A DNA stretch of 64,000 nucleotides. Origin: Tenrec ecaudatus. Lineage: Eukaryota > Chordata > Mammalia > Afrosoricida > Tenrecidae. Each line of letters opens with the position of its first letter. Position 1 is the stretch's first letter. The stretch lies in contig NC_134537.1 in NCBI RefSeq assembly GCF_050624435.1, positions 16,736,584-16,800,583 of the forward strand. Direction: 5' to 3'. The notes under the pieces were generated by a model. It saw nothing but the letters and a program-made list of their open reading frames with translations, was not told where the DNA came from and searched no databases. Shown piece after piece: positions 36,471 to 47,654 of the stretch. The position numbers and the translations under genes were made by a program.

Positions 36471-37390
36471 TCAAGGTACACAAGAAAGGCATGAATGTTA
36501 TAACTATTGGATAACAGTTGTGACTCGATGTGTCGACAGGTTGTAGAGGTGTTAAAATGTTTTGGGAAGCTCAGAGCATACATCATAATTTCACTTCTGT
36601 CTACACAACTACAATAACTAAAAATTCATTTTGTTTTATGCTGTAGGAAGGCAAAGAAAACTATACTATATTTCAAAGTTTGTAGAAAACTTTTTATAAA
36701 GCTTCTACTCTATCACATTTCTAAATGTCCATTACAGTTATATTTATTTAATTTTATTACTCTCTTGTATTAGAAGCTAAGTCAGAGTACTGCTAAAACA
36801 TAAAAATTTTTAATAAACAAAATGACAAAACATGAAGCTCTTTTTTTGTAAGTATATCCTCAATCCAAGTCTGAAAATGTCCGTCTCCACTTCGGAGAGC
36901 TTTGTTTCTGTCTCCATAATCCTTTTCAAATGAATTACCTTCCCTACTATTTAAACATGTCAAACATACAGTTAGGGCAACCTTGAGAGGCTCATACCAC
37001 GTTCCTTCCAGAATTACAATGAGTTGCAATCAACTCAATGAGAGTGAGTTTTGGGCAAAGATTTAGGAAAGGGCAAAATCAGTTCTGTTTGATGGATGAG
37101 GTAAGATGTCTTAGCAAGATTCTCACAGGACAGCCTTGTTACCCTCAAAGAATGAACAGGCACATTGTTATGATGGAAAAAAAACAAAAACCAAAAAACC
37201 ATAAGTTCTTGCCCCTTGCATTTACCTGACACTTACATATTAAAGCATCTTTCAGGTTTTCTTAGAACTTCATAATATGCCCTCATGATTATCATGTGTC
37301 CCATAGAACCAAAAGTTTGTTGAAGCCAAGGCGCTTACTTCAAATTAAAAATGCTAAACCATGATCCCAAATTCAGTAGCTATTGTATCA
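36471..37390. other. Mostly unassigned DNA with a possible SINE tail
   Basis: A weak + strand AfroSINE tail (GAGTTGCAATCAACTCAATG, then AGAGTGAGTTTTGGG) lies at about 37020-37058. The rest is unassigned. Confidence 0.35.
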
Positions 37391-37395
37391 ATGGT

Positions 37396-37907
37396 TGTGG
37401 TAGTTACATAGTCTGTTGTCAATTTGAGAGGATTAAAGAGTGAAGGGGTGGGGTCTAGCCTGTCAATCAGTTGGAAGCTTGATGACCTCATTTGGAGGTG
37501 CTAAGGCGATACATAGCTCACTTGAGGTGGGACACATGCTCACCCCCTTGGAGACATTGCAGTCCCCCTTGGAGACACATGGACTTACGCTAGTGCCCTG
37601 AGCTGGAGAAGTCACATGGAGACACCTGCCAGCGCTGAGATGCTATCGATGCCACTGGAACCACAAGACCTCCCACCCACTGGCCTATGATCTTCCTGTA
37701 TTCAGAGTCATTGCATGTATTTCATGAGTCTGAAGAGGAACTTGTAGATTGATATCAGACTTATGGGCTAATATTGGACTTATGGACTTGATCGGAACTG
37801 TGCTGGGATGTTTTCTTTATATTCAATTGCTCTTGTATATAAAGTTCTTTCTTATACACATATGAATCTCCCTGGATTTGTTTCTCTAGTCGACCCAGAC
37901 TAACACA
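37396..37907 (+). mobile_element. ERVL-like solo LTR, subfamily A, complete
   Basis: Bounded by a perfect 5-bp duplication ATGGT (37391-37395 and 37908-37912). It starts TGTGGTAGTTACATAGTCTG and ends CGACCCAGACTAACACA. The body holds GAAGGGGTGGGGTCTAGCCT, CACCTGCCAGCGCTGAGATG and TTGTATATAAAGTTCTTTCT. No internal retroviral sequence is present. Confidence 0.95.
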
Positions 37908-37950
37908 ATGGTAGTTCTTTTAATTTTACATCCTCTTACGTGAACTATCA

Positions 37951-38157
37951 GGAGCCCTGGTGGTGTACTGGGGGTGGGGGCGGGGAGTCACATGTTGAGT
38001 TGCTAACCATAAAGTCAGCAGTTTGTAACCACCAGGTTTTTGTGGGGAGAGAGATGAGGATTTCAACTTCTATGTAGATTTACAGTTTTGGAAACCTGGT
38101 CTTATAAGAATACCATGAGTCAGGATCAACTCCCTGGCAGTGAATTTGTTTTTTGGT
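37951..38157 (+). repeat. AfroSINE copy, full length
   Basis: It starts GGAGCCCTGGTGGTGTACTG and has a small G-rich expansion (about 37970-37987). GTCAGCAGTTTGTAACCACC, GATGAGGATTTCAACTTCTA, and a tail TCAACTCCCTGGCAGTGAAT follow, then a T/G-rich end. Confidence 0.9.
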
Positions 38158-38189
38158 TACCTAAATTTTCAGCCTCAGAGATGGTGTTT

Positions 38190-38300
38190 CATTGATGCCA
38201 ATCCCATTGCTGCCAGGTCTATTCTGACTCATGTCCACTCACCCCATGGGAATCACAGAAGCACTGCTCCGTAGGGTTGTATATGACCCTTCTTGCTTGT
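38190..38300 (-). repeat. AfroSINE-like fragment, 3' half
   Basis: The complement of tail and body is visible: CCATTGCTGCCAGGTCTATT, CTGACTCATGTCCACTCACC, GCACTGCTCCGTAGGGTTGT. Confidence 0.55.
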
Positions 38301-38525
38301 TGTGTAAGGCAAGAAAAGATAGAAAATTAAGGAAGAAGAATTTATTCTCAATACTTATTTAAATTAATTTTTGATTGAGTATGTATTTGGTAAGAGAGAA
38401 ATCAGACAGCATTTTTGTAATTTAACTTATAAAATTAGCAAGTCAATAAGACTATATAGTGCTTTATGTTTGGTTTCTTGACCCATTACACTAAGATATT
38501 CCTAAATAACTTCTTTTCTTTGCAG

Positions 38526-38583
38526 TCACTGCAGGGAAACAGCTTTTGATACTAAAATTCACTTGGCAGATTACTTACAACAG
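38526..38583 (+). CDS. Candidate exon A of an unidentified gene
   Basis: A 58-bp segment lies between a pyrimidine-rich acceptor (TTCTTTTCTTTGCAG) and a donor CAG/GTGTGT. After one leading base it reads 19 open codons, HCRETAFDTKIHLADYLQQ, and ends on a complete codon, so it would join the next candidate (39985-40078) in phase. Another frame is also open (TAGKQLLILKFTWQI...), so the frame rests on the join. It lies outside any repeat I recognise. No upstream exon was found, and I cannot name a homologous protein. A real short exon and a chance pair of splice-like sites are both possible. Confidence 0.3.
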
Positions 38584-39091
38584 GTGTGTGCATTCTTTAT
38601 CTTTTTATCTTAATTATTTAGCTGTTTCTGGCATAGTGGACAGTTCCTTTGGGGGAAATTAACCATATTGCATCCTAGCTGCATAGGTAATTCCTCTGTC
38701 ACTCATTCACTTATTTTTGAGTTAGCACAAATTAAAAGTGTATTTTGCAAGGAAAAACTCAATTATGGAAATTCCTGGTGGATCTGCTACAAATATGGGA
38801 GGCAAAAATGTAACAACCCTGTTTAATAATATGGTGATGGCATAAATACATCTAAATTTTGGCAGGAATTGGGTTTTATTTTCCTTTTAATTAGAATGGA
38901 AATGATGTTTTGAGCTGTTTTTGTTTTCTTTAAATTATTAACATGTAAATACACAGATAATATTTGAAAGTGCAGGTTTAATTCTTTAGAGTAAGTACTT
39001 ATGGATATTATCCTATCTATTTGACTCACTCTGTCAATGAAATAGCAGTTTTTAGTATCTATTATGCTGTTACCCAATATTTGCAACTTCT

Positions 39092-39250
39092 CTTGGTGAG
39101 GGACAGGACAAAAGAGGAGCTTATACCAAGGGCTCAGGAGAAAATGTTTTGGAAATGATGATGGCAACATATGTACAAATATGCTTGATACAACTGATAT
39201 ATGGAATTTTATAACAGCTGTAAGAGCTCCCAATAAAATGATTTTTTAAA
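39092..39250 (+). mobile_element. Family E retroelement, 3' end
   Basis: GAGGAGCTTATACCAAGGGC, GAAAATGTTTTGGAAATGAT, GCAACATATGTACAAATATG, and the end TCCCAATAAAATGATTTTTT. It is strongly 5'-truncated. It lies between candidate exons A and B. Confidence 0.8.
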
Positions 39251-39295
39251 TATATATTTGCCCCTTCTCCTCCCTCACCTTAACTCCCACCTCCA

Positions 39296-39495
39296 AGCCT
39301 TAGTGCTATAGAGGTTAAGCACTGGGCAGCAATCACATGCTCAACAGTTTGAAAGCACTAGTAACTATGCAGGAAAAAGACCGGGCTTTCTATTCCCATA
39401 AACAATTACAGTGTCTGAAACCCATGGGGGTTGGGGGTGGGGCAGGGCGCAAAGGAGTCAGCGCTGACTTGATGGAAACGAGTTTGGTTAGGCAT
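39296..39495 (+). repeat. AfroSINE copy
   Basis: TATAGAGGTTAAGCACTGGG (head), CTATTCCCATAAACAATTAC (body) and GCGCTGACTTGATGGAAACG (tail) are in family order, just beyond the family E end. Confidence 0.85.
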
Positions 39496-39984
39496 AGAAT
39501 TCAATGTTGTATTCAGTACATCTGGTCAAGCACAGTTTAGCAAGAGAAAGTGCAAAACAAATGATCAGAATGGCCTAAAAATAAGGAAACCAAGTTAAAG
39601 ATAAAACGACATGAAACACAAGCCTGAGAGGTAGCCAACAAAACAAACCAAAAAAGAAAATAAAGAAAAATTAAAGCTATATACCCTGAAGTCTCCATTA
39701 TGTGTAAGCAACTCTGGCCTTATGTCAATTATAAACTCCAGAGTATTGAAAAGATCATAAGGCTTTTATTGTTTTAGTAAGTAACTACACTGTAATCAGA
39801 GAATTAATACTTGCTGCTTGTGGAACTAATTTGGTCCCCTTGGTGAATATCTTTGTCCTTTTGGTTTTATTATGTATAAGATAGGAAAATAATATTTAAG
39901 AACAATAATAGTATTTTAAATACATGGTATATAGCAATATTATTATTGTTATTATTACTATGACAACTCATCTTTCATCTCCAG

Positions 39985-40078
39985 TTGCAGGACACAGTAC
40001 AAAGCAGGCCCTTTGCTGAAAATATGATAGTTCACAATCCCTGCTCAGAGGAAGATCAGCTCCCTTGTTCTATTCAAG
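39985..40078 (+). CDS. Candidate exon B of an unidentified gene
   Basis: The acceptor is CATCTTTCATCTCCAG and the donor CAAG/GTAGCA is moderate. Read in the phase set by candidate A it gives 31 codons plus one base, starting LQDTVQSRPFAENMI and ending EEDQLPCSIQ. A second acceptor six bases on (TTGCAG/GAC) keeps the frame. The open frame runs on past the donor to about 40233, so read-through is possible. The product is not recognised. No repeat overlaps it, although a SINE and a family E tail lie in the proposed upstream intron. Confidence 0.3.
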
Positions 40079-40339
40079 GTAGCAAGGATACGCTGCTGGT
40101 TGCTGAAAAATTCTACTTCCTGACCAATAATCCTATGTTTTCTTCATATCACATTATGTTTATTATATATTGTCATTCCTCTCACTCTCTTGTCACATCT
40201 ATTACTATCTTCTCAAATAAATGGCTTTTCTAAAACTAAGGCTTTCGAAATTCAGAGGTCATTTGAATCTTTCTTTTGATAAGTAAATAACATTTAAATA
40301 ACAACAGCCACAATAACAAAGAAAGTTGTCCCAACATAT

Positions 40340-40530
40340 CCCATTTGTAGAGGGCTTTACAATGCAGAAAACATTTTGAGATGCACTGTCCTATTAAATC
40401 TTCAGGAAATTCTTGCCAAGATGGCAGATAGCAATATCCCTTTTAAAAACTGACAGCATGAATTGAATTTGTAATGTAAGGGGCAAAACCAGAATTCAAT
40501 TCAAGTCCTTCTAGTCTGAGAACTCGTTTG
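40340..40530 (+). repeat. MIR-type ancient SINE
   Basis: GGCTTTACAATGCAGAAAAC, CACTGTCCTATTAAATCTTC, and the late block GGCAAAACCAGAATTCAATT follow the MIR order. The central core is eroded. Confidence 0.6.
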
Positions 40531-40744
40531 CTATATCATCTTATCTTTCTGCAACATACAATTTCATGCTGACGGATCGACTTAATTTAAAGGTGTTTGT
40601 TTCCTGACTTTTAATGGATCCTCAAAAGTTCTTCTGCCTTTACAGACTTTATACATTTTTCATTAGTGTTTTAGAAACCAAGTGTCTTTTCATTTGATGG
40701 GCACAGTTTTTTCAAGGGCATTACAGGTATGCTGAGGGCTATTT

Positions 40745-40925
40745 TAAAAATCCACCAAACACATTGCTGGTGGGTCCATTCTGGCTCATGGTCAACACAT
40801 GGTCTGCCTTCTTCCCACAAAGGGATTTGGGGAGAGGGTCTTCCAGCTTTTCTTAAGAGGCGCCACCCTGAGTGGATTCAAACCACCAACCATGAGGTAC
40901 TGGCACCATTCAGGGATCTCCTGAG
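40745..40925 (-). repeat. AfroSINE copy, diverged
   Basis: The complement shows CATTGCTGGTGGGTCCATTC, CTTAAGAGGCGCCACCCTGA, GTGGATTCAAACCACCAACC and the 5' end CAGGGATCTCC. The 126-codon frame at 40729-41109 crosses it and is not counted as a gene. Confidence 0.65.
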
Positions 40926-41794
40926 GGCTACAGGGAATTGGAAAACCGCTTCTTCGAAGCCAGCATGTCTCCTTCAGTGTGGTGGGTTCCTCTTCAAAAT
41001 AAATTTTGACTTCATGGCATACAAGGAGACACTAAGCAGTTCCACAACTCTTTGCTTTCTTTGTTCAAATTCTTCTCTTCAGTATTCAACTCACTCTTTT
41101 CTTTCATGAAGCTTAAATAACTATTAGTCTGTTGCACACAAAACCTATAATACAAACACCTTTTAATAAGAAGTTCCCTATATGCCACCACACATTTTTC
41201 CTTTTCTTTGGAGTTTTAGGTTATTTTCTTTTCTTTATATATTACTATTTTATATGAATAGAATGATAACCATTCTATGTTCCCTTATGCATCTGTGTGT
41301 GTTCCATCTCCAATAATTTTTGAAATAAAATTGCTCCTTTAAATCTTGGAAAGTATATTAACAGTCTTGATTTTCCTTGAACTCTCTCTTAACTGATTTT
41401 GCTGGCCACTTCCTTTCTAAAACATCTAGTCTTTAAGATTATATTTCTGCTTGAGTTTTGTTTTTCAAATTAAAAATCTTAATATTCCTTTATGCCTTCA
41501 ATGTATTCTTCTTTCTGTTTCTTCACTGTTTCTCTGCACCCCAGATCATATATTGTGTAATATATGACCCAGAGATGTGCCACATCATATGTGCCGTAGG
41601 AGGCACACGTCATATTACCTCCCTTTGGATGGGCCACTGGCAACACCGTCACATTCAAAATTGAACTTCCTGATTTTGACCACACATATTGATGGCCTTC
41701 TTCTGACACAATTTCTTCCACTAGCAAAGTTAATCTTCTGGGATTTTAAATAAGAACTGTTTCTCATTTTTGTCTTTCTTCTTATGTCTTTCAG
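40926..41794. other. Unassigned AT-rich DNA
   Basis: No repeat was recognised. Under the candidate gene model this is intron. The pyrimidine-rich stretch 41761-41794 leads into candidate exon C. Confidence 0.35.
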
Positions 41795-41928
41795 TTACCA
41801 AGTCTTACAATGATACCGATATGGTGCCTTCCAAATCTGCATTTAAAGAAAGTGGCATTATTTGGATGCACCCATCCGTCCAAAACAATTGCTGCAGACT
41901 CTGTAGCTGCAGATCACTAAGCCAATAG
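41795..41928 (+). CDS. Candidate last exon C of an unidentified gene
   Basis: The acceptor is the best of the three: a long T/C tract ending CTTATGTCTTTCAG. Joined to candidate B (one base carried over) it reads 44 codons, starting VTKSYNDTDMVPSKSAF and ending NNCCRLCSCRSLSQ, then TAG at 41926-41928. A, B and C together give a 94-residue C-terminus with no frame break. No AATAAA is visible before the LTR that starts 120 bp downstream at 42048, which weakens the case. Another frame of this exon is also open for about 42 codons. The product is unknown. Confidence 0.3.
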
Positions 41929-42047
41929 GCATCTTGGAGAAGCTCTACTTGAGCACAACAATGAGACTAATATAGACAGGGTAGAAGTTATACACATGAA
42001 AATATGATTTTTTTCTGATCCAAATATTTCTTAAAGATATCCCCACT

Positions 42048-42573
42048 TGAGATACTTAAGATTTATTGTGCCAACCTGGCCGATAAACACATATGGGATT
42101 AATTGAAGGGCAGAGAGATCAATGGCTCGGTGAGCCTCACCTTTCTAGTTCTCAGATCTTTCGCTCTGCTCTCTGATGGTCGGACCAGGGTGTAGCTGCC
42201 TTAGTCAGTTCTCTGCTTCAGCTGGCAAGGCTCACTTCCTGCAAGACATCCCCAAGGAGAAGCCACATGGACCTACCCCGATGCAGCTCTGGGTGCTGGA
42301 GCAGCCATGTGGAGACCCCTGCCAGTGCTGAGATGCTTACACATTCACTGATTCGGCTTTATTCCTGCAGTCAGCGTCATTGCGTGCATTTTGTGAGATT
42401 GAGGAAGACTTTGTAGATTGGTGTCAGACATATGGGCTAATGTTGAATTTATGGGCTTGGACAGCTCTGGGTTGGGATGCTTTCTTAATGTACATTTACT
42501 CTTTATATAAGACTATCTTTTAGACATATGAGTTTCTGTGGATTTGTTTCCCTAATTCACCCAGACTAATATA
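42048..42573 (+). mobile_element. ERVL-like solo LTR, subfamily B, complete
   Basis: Perfect 5-bp duplication CCACT (42043-42047 and 42574-42578). It starts TGAGATACTTAAGATTTATT and passes CCAACCTGGCCGATAAACAC, CATCCCCAAGGAGAAGCC, GACCCCTGCCAGTGCTGAGA and TTTATATAAGACTATC. It ends CCAGACTAATATA, where the terminal CA has mutated to TA. Confidence 0.92.
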
Positions 42574-42719
42574 CCACTGTTCAGGACTTTATCACATTGT
42601 ACCTAAATTTTTAATGCAGTTGTTTATGTAAATATAAATAACTGATGTCAAACACAGACTATCTTAATTTGTTGAAGGACTACAGCATGCATTACTTTAT
42701 TTGAGCATTTTGTGACATA

Positions 42720-42845
42720 ATCAGAAGATGATATTATTGCTAGCATTATCTGTTTTTTGTGTGTCATTTCACAGATGAGAAATTCGAGGCTTTGAATGGT
42801 TAACTCAATGTATCGTGGCAATGTAACTTACAGTTTCCCCTGTCT
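42720..42845 (+). repeat. MIR-type ancient SINE
   Basis: The MIR core is clear: TTTCACAGATGAGAAATTCG, then AGGCTTTGAATGGTTAACTC. Flanking parts are weaker. Confidence 0.75.
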
Positions 42846-44419
42846 ACTCTGCTATGCTACCACTTCTGAGTGCTTGTTGTGAGTTCATGCAATTGACATT
42901 TCCTCCAACTGACCAGTCTCATGGTCAAAATACTTAGATCCTGGTCTAGCAAGGACAACATAATAACTAGTTTGTCACATTGCATCACAGCTCCGAATGC
43001 AAACTGTCACACTTTCTTAGTTTTATTGCTTCTCCCCTAGGCACCTTCCTCTCATCCGATAGTTTTTCACTGTTGTCCTCCCTGCCCAGGGTCATCTCTG
43101 CAATCATGAATGTTCCTCCTCCAAAGTTCTGGGCACTGAGACTATGACGCTGAGTTACCCTTCAGGTCTGCAATGGAACTCAGCCTCCTGTTCCGATAAT
43201 CAACCTTTTACAGGCAAAGACAGCATGTACCCAAGTAAGGGGCGCCAGGAGAGAAGGAGGTGATGGTGATTTCCTTTGCCAACCTTCACCTAAATTATGA
43301 TAAAAGAGTTTTTTTCCCAATTATGTTCTAAAATAGAGAAGCCAATGATAGGCTGATTTTAATTTGTTGTGCGTGTGTACAGATATGTGGAACTGTAGCC
43401 ATATGTGAAAAGAACCAAATTGTATAAAGTAGCGATTATCTCAGAAAAGGTGGCCATAATGGGCCACCATATTATTAACCACTGTGATCATCTGCTCTTA
43501 GAAAATTCTTGCGTTTTATATATTTTTTAATGTTCAGCATCATAATTCACCAGCTATATTGCTAGCACTTTGAAGGGATTATCATGTGCTTCTTTAAGTC
43601 CCTGTGATGTCATTTTTGTTGTTGAATGAACACTCCTATCGCTAAAAGGAATGTGGAAAATTGTATGTAGGAAATAGATGATCAATTCCAAGTGTAAATG
43701 AACTACATCCTGTAAAAACCTGTTATAGGTTATTGCTACAGTAACATACTTCTACTATTGTAGAAAGGAGGTTAGTGCATACTCAAATATTTGCATAAAG
43801 TATTTCCTTTCCCCAATGGATTTGTGCCTAACTTCTCACATGGCCATATGTTCCCTTCATCAAACAACACTTCCAGTCACCTTTCCCTTTCTTGATAGTT
43901 CCTAAAAGGTAAAAGGAAACAGATAAATGGAAGCAGATCCTCACTCGTTACTTAGCGGGCTAAGCCTCTCCTTATCTCTGCATTTCCAGACTATCTCCTA
44001 GGAACTAGCAGGGAGCAGAGAGATGAAACAGGGCCTTCTGTCAAGTTGGAAAAGATCCCACACGAGCGCGAGACAGACAGGTAGCACTTTGCTCTAGTCA
44101 CTGATTGAGCCATTTGCCGGGATTTACACACAGTAAAGCAGCATAATCGGACTTAGTAGCTCAGGCTGTGTGTTTAGAGGATCATGCAAAGGGGATTGTG
44201 ACCCATCCAAAGACAGGTTGGCTGTTAGAAATATTTCACATAATAAAATACCAAAATATCAGGAAAGTGATAAGGTACATCCAATGAACTTCATCAAAGA
44301 ATGGTAAGTTTATAGAAAACCAAGGCAAAAAAAAAAAAAGAAGAAGAAGAAGAAGAATGTCTACTCTCTTTCCAGACTACCTGAATGTGAAATGTTTTCA
44401 CCGGGTTCCTTGCTAAACT
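42846..44419. other. Repeat-poor interval
   Basis: About 1.5 kb lacks recognisable Afrotherian elements. It contains CpG-bearing sequence at about 44050-44070 (CACGAGCGCGAGAC) and a CRE-like TGATGTCA near 43606. A poly-A plus AAG run ends it. No exon can be defended. Confidence 0.4.
44327..44357. repeat. Poly-A and (AAG)n microsatellite
   Basis: Thirteen A residues run directly into six AAG-type units. Confidence 0.9.
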
Positions 44420-44505
44420 AAGGAGCCCTGGCAGTGCTGTCAGATAAGCATGGGAATTGCTACAGTCTGAAACACTCCCAGCAGCGAGAATGACAATAGT
44501 ATGGA
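44420..44505 (+). repeat. AfroSINE 5' fragment
   Basis: It starts AAGGAGCCCTGGCAGTGCTG, and a degenerate tRNA-like head follows. Only the first part is recognisable. Confidence 0.5.
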
Positions 44506-44698
44506 ACCTAGCAACTGTAACTCTAAATGGCTTGCTTATAAATGGACCTCAGAAATGCAATAAGTGAAAAACAATAACCCACAAAATTTATTGGTTTGAG
44601 ATTGTAGGGGAGGGAAATGAAGGGAATGCATTCTTTAATATTAGAAAGTAATAACATGAAATTTTATTATTTCTAAAGCAGCTTAATGAAACATAAGC

Positions 44699-44719
44699 AT
44701 TATTATTATTATTATTATC
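44699..44719. repeat. (ATT)n microsatellite
   Basis: Seven ATT units. Confidence 0.9.
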
Positions 44720-44814
44720 TACATTGTGATAGGTGAATTCAGAGAAAGTTTTTGGATTCACAAACTTATTCATAGAGATTCAAAAGTTACAAATAGGTCA
44801 TTCAGTGAAATCCA

Positions 44815-44965
44815 AACTAACTGCCATCAGATTGATTTCAACTTACAGCAAACTTAAGTTTCTTAAACTGTTCATTTTTTTTGTAAGATAAGACAGCCTC
44901 AGCACAGCAACTTGTGGGTTAGCAGCCTGGCATTTAATCCATATTGCTACTGGTTCTCCATATGA
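44815..44965 (-). repeat. AfroSINE copy, diverged
   Basis: The complement shows CTGCCATCAGATTGATTTCA, a T-rich middle, and the head region GTGGGTTAGCAGCCTGG. Confidence 0.5.
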
Positions 44966-45820
44966 AGGATGGTACTCAATTCTTTGTACTCTGATTTTAA
45001 GGCTTATATCAGAAGAATAATAAACCTATTTGATGGTTATGTGTTATTTAACATTTCAGAATGGAATGTGGTACCTTTAAAGCAACATTCTCAAGTGACA
45101 GAAAGTTAGAAAGAGGAACATGTAAATAATCATCACCTTTAGTCAGCCCTCTTACTATGATATCCAGAAATGTTTACTTATAGCTAAAGGACAAAAATAA
45201 AAACAACAACAGCAACAACAACAATAAGTAGCAGGAAAGCAAACAACAAAAAAAGTAGACCCCTTTAAGCTTTATTTCACTGACCCAAAGACACATAACC
45301 AGTAAAAGGAGGGTGGCTAGGCAGGTCTGAGAATAACAAATCAAGATCGTTGTTAGTTTTCCATGCTGCTTGGAAGGGAAAAATAAGCTCCCAACACTGG
45401 AAGATCATTTTGTCATCTCAGCTAGTCCTTGGTTTTCTTCGGTTTAAACTAATTAAATAGCCACAGAAAATGAGAGACAAGGCAGCTCTGTGATGCTGGT
45501 GACTATAGACTAAAACCGAGGCAATTCCATAACCATGATAATCTGACCATTATCTATCACATAAAAATACCAACTATTCCTATCCCAACTAGTAAGAGTC
45601 ACTCTAGTGTCTTTGTCAACTTGTTCTTCCTACTTTATAGATAATATTTAATAACAGTTAGGGTACCCAGACACAGGCTTACCACTGCCTGACAACATTC
45701 AATCTGATTTCTAGAAAGTTCCCAAAGGCAAGCTCAAATGCTATGTCGTTTCTTACAGGGTCATGCTGAGACCCATGAAAATGCATCAAATGAAAACAGG
45801 CCTCAGCATGAGGCTTTAAG
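44966..45820. other. Unassigned AT-rich DNA with an (AAC)n tract
   Basis: An AACAAC-rich microsatellite lies at 45201-45227. No element or exon recognised. Confidence 0.4.
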
Positions 45821-45824
45821 AAAG

Positions 45825-45955
45825 GACATAACATTCTGACCCACAGTGACCTCACAAAGTGAAGTAGAACTTTTCTTTCTGAGACTGTAACTCATCTTTC
45901 TCTTTTGTATTGACAGGAGGTTTTCAACTGCTAACCTGGTGCACAACAGCCCAAC
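45825..45955 (-). repeat. AfroSINE copy, fragment
   Basis: The complement shows CATTCTGACCCACAGTGACC, GTGAAGTAGAACTTTTCTTT and TTTTCAACTGCTAACCTGGT. It lies directly upstream of the family E element. Confidence 0.6.
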
Positions 45956-45959
45956 TAGG

Positions 45960-47610
45960 GAATGTTGCCCAATCTGACCCTGTCACACTGGGGTGAAACA
46001 CTAAGAGTACGCAACAGAGCAGCAAGGGAACAAAGCAATGAACTCCCCGGGGAATACCAAAAGTAGACTTTGGGGACAGGGTGTGGCACCCCACCAGATT
46101 CAACAGGAAAACACTTCTAAAGGTCAAAAAACAGAAATGGAACTATTTTTAGGGTTTTCCTTTTTTGTCATTGGCTTTCTTTTTGTTGTTGTTGGTTTTG
46201 TCTTCCTTTGTTGTTTTGCTTGGCTCTGCCTTCCTTTTGTGCTTATTAATGTCTCTACATGTCTATCTAGATAAGGTAGGCCGGATAAACAATACAGAGA
46301 AGAAAACAATGGGACCGATGGTGAGGAAGTGGGAGAAAGGAAGGGTGGGTCAACCAACCCAGGGATAAGGAACAAGTGAACTGAAATTGATGGAGAGAAG
46401 AGCAAAGGATGGCTAGTGGGGCTTAATCAAAGGCAATGTAACAGTGAGGAATTACTGAAACCTGAATGAAGGCCAAACATGATGGTGAGACACGAGGTTA
46501 TTAAAAGGAAATAGAGGAAAGAACTAAGAGGCAAAGGGCATTTCTAGAGGGCTAAATGCAGGCATGCCCATATGTAAATACATTTATAAAGAATGATAAG
46601 GAAATAGATCTACGTACTTATATTTATATGTTAAGTATTAAGGTAGCAGATGGACATTGGGCCTTGACTCAAGTACTCCCTGAATGCATGAATACTTTGT
46701 TCTAATAATCCAACATTCTGTGATGCTCACCTTCTCAACACAATCAATGAAGACAAAATGGGTGCATAAGCAAATGTAGTGAAGATGATGGTGCCCGGTT
46801 ATAAAAAGAAATAGCATCTGGGGTCTTAAAGGCTTGAAGATAAATAAGTGGCCAACTAACTGAGAAGCAACAAAGCCCATGTAGAAGAAGCACACCAGCC
46901 CATGTGATCCTGAGGTGCCAATGGGATCAGGTATCAGGCAATAAAGACCCAAAACAAAAAAACATACTGATGTAAATATGAGAGAGTGGAGTGGGATAGG
47001 CAACTGGCTATCCCCTTACAGAAGGGTCATGGGGAGGAGGTGAACCAGTCAGGGTGCAGTGTAGCATTGATGAAGCACACAACTTTCCTCTAGTTCTTTC
47101 ATGCTCTCCCCCCGCCCCCCGCACACACACACCATCATGACTTCAGTTCTACCTTACAAATCTGACTATACAAGAACATATACACTGCTACAAATAAGAG
47201 CTCGTAACACAGGGAATCCAGGACAGACAAACCCCTCAGGACCAATAATGAGATTGGAGATACCAGGAGGGGAAAGGGCAGGAAGGTGGGGGGGGGGAGA
47301 AAGGGGGAAATGATCACAAGAATTGACATATAACCACTCCCAGGGGGAAAAACAACAGAAAAGTGGGTGAAGGGAGACAGTGGATGATGTAAGATATGAC
47401 AGTAATTTATAACTTATCAAGGGTTCATTAGAGAGGAAGGGTGGCTGAGGGAGGGAAACAGTGAGCAGCTTATATCAAGGGCTCAAGTAGAAAGAAAAAG
47501 CTTTGAAAACGATGATGACATCATGTGTACAAATGTGCTTGACACAATGGATAATGTATGGATGGCAATGAGAACTGTAAGCACCCCCAATAAAAGTATT
47601 TAATTAAAAG
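45960..47610 (+). mobile_element. Family E retroelement, longest copy
   Basis: About 1.65 kb ending CACCCCCAATAAAAGTATTT and an A-rich tail AATTAAAAGAAGAAAAAC. Shared landmarks with the other copies are ATTCTGTGATGCTCACCTTC, GAAGACAAAATGGGTGCATA, GGGGTCTTAAAGGCTTGAAG, CCTTACAGAAGGGTCATGGG, CCCCTCAGGACCAATAATGA and GTGGGTGAAGGGAGACAGTG. No long open frame and no RT motif is seen in either strand. A canonical AATAAA and A-rich end point to an RNA intermediate copied by a LINE. It could be the 3' UTR of a lineage L1 or a non-autonomous element. Confidence 0.8.
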
Positions 47611-47654
47611 AAGAAAAACTGCTTATGTACCATGAACATTATATAAGGTTTCTT

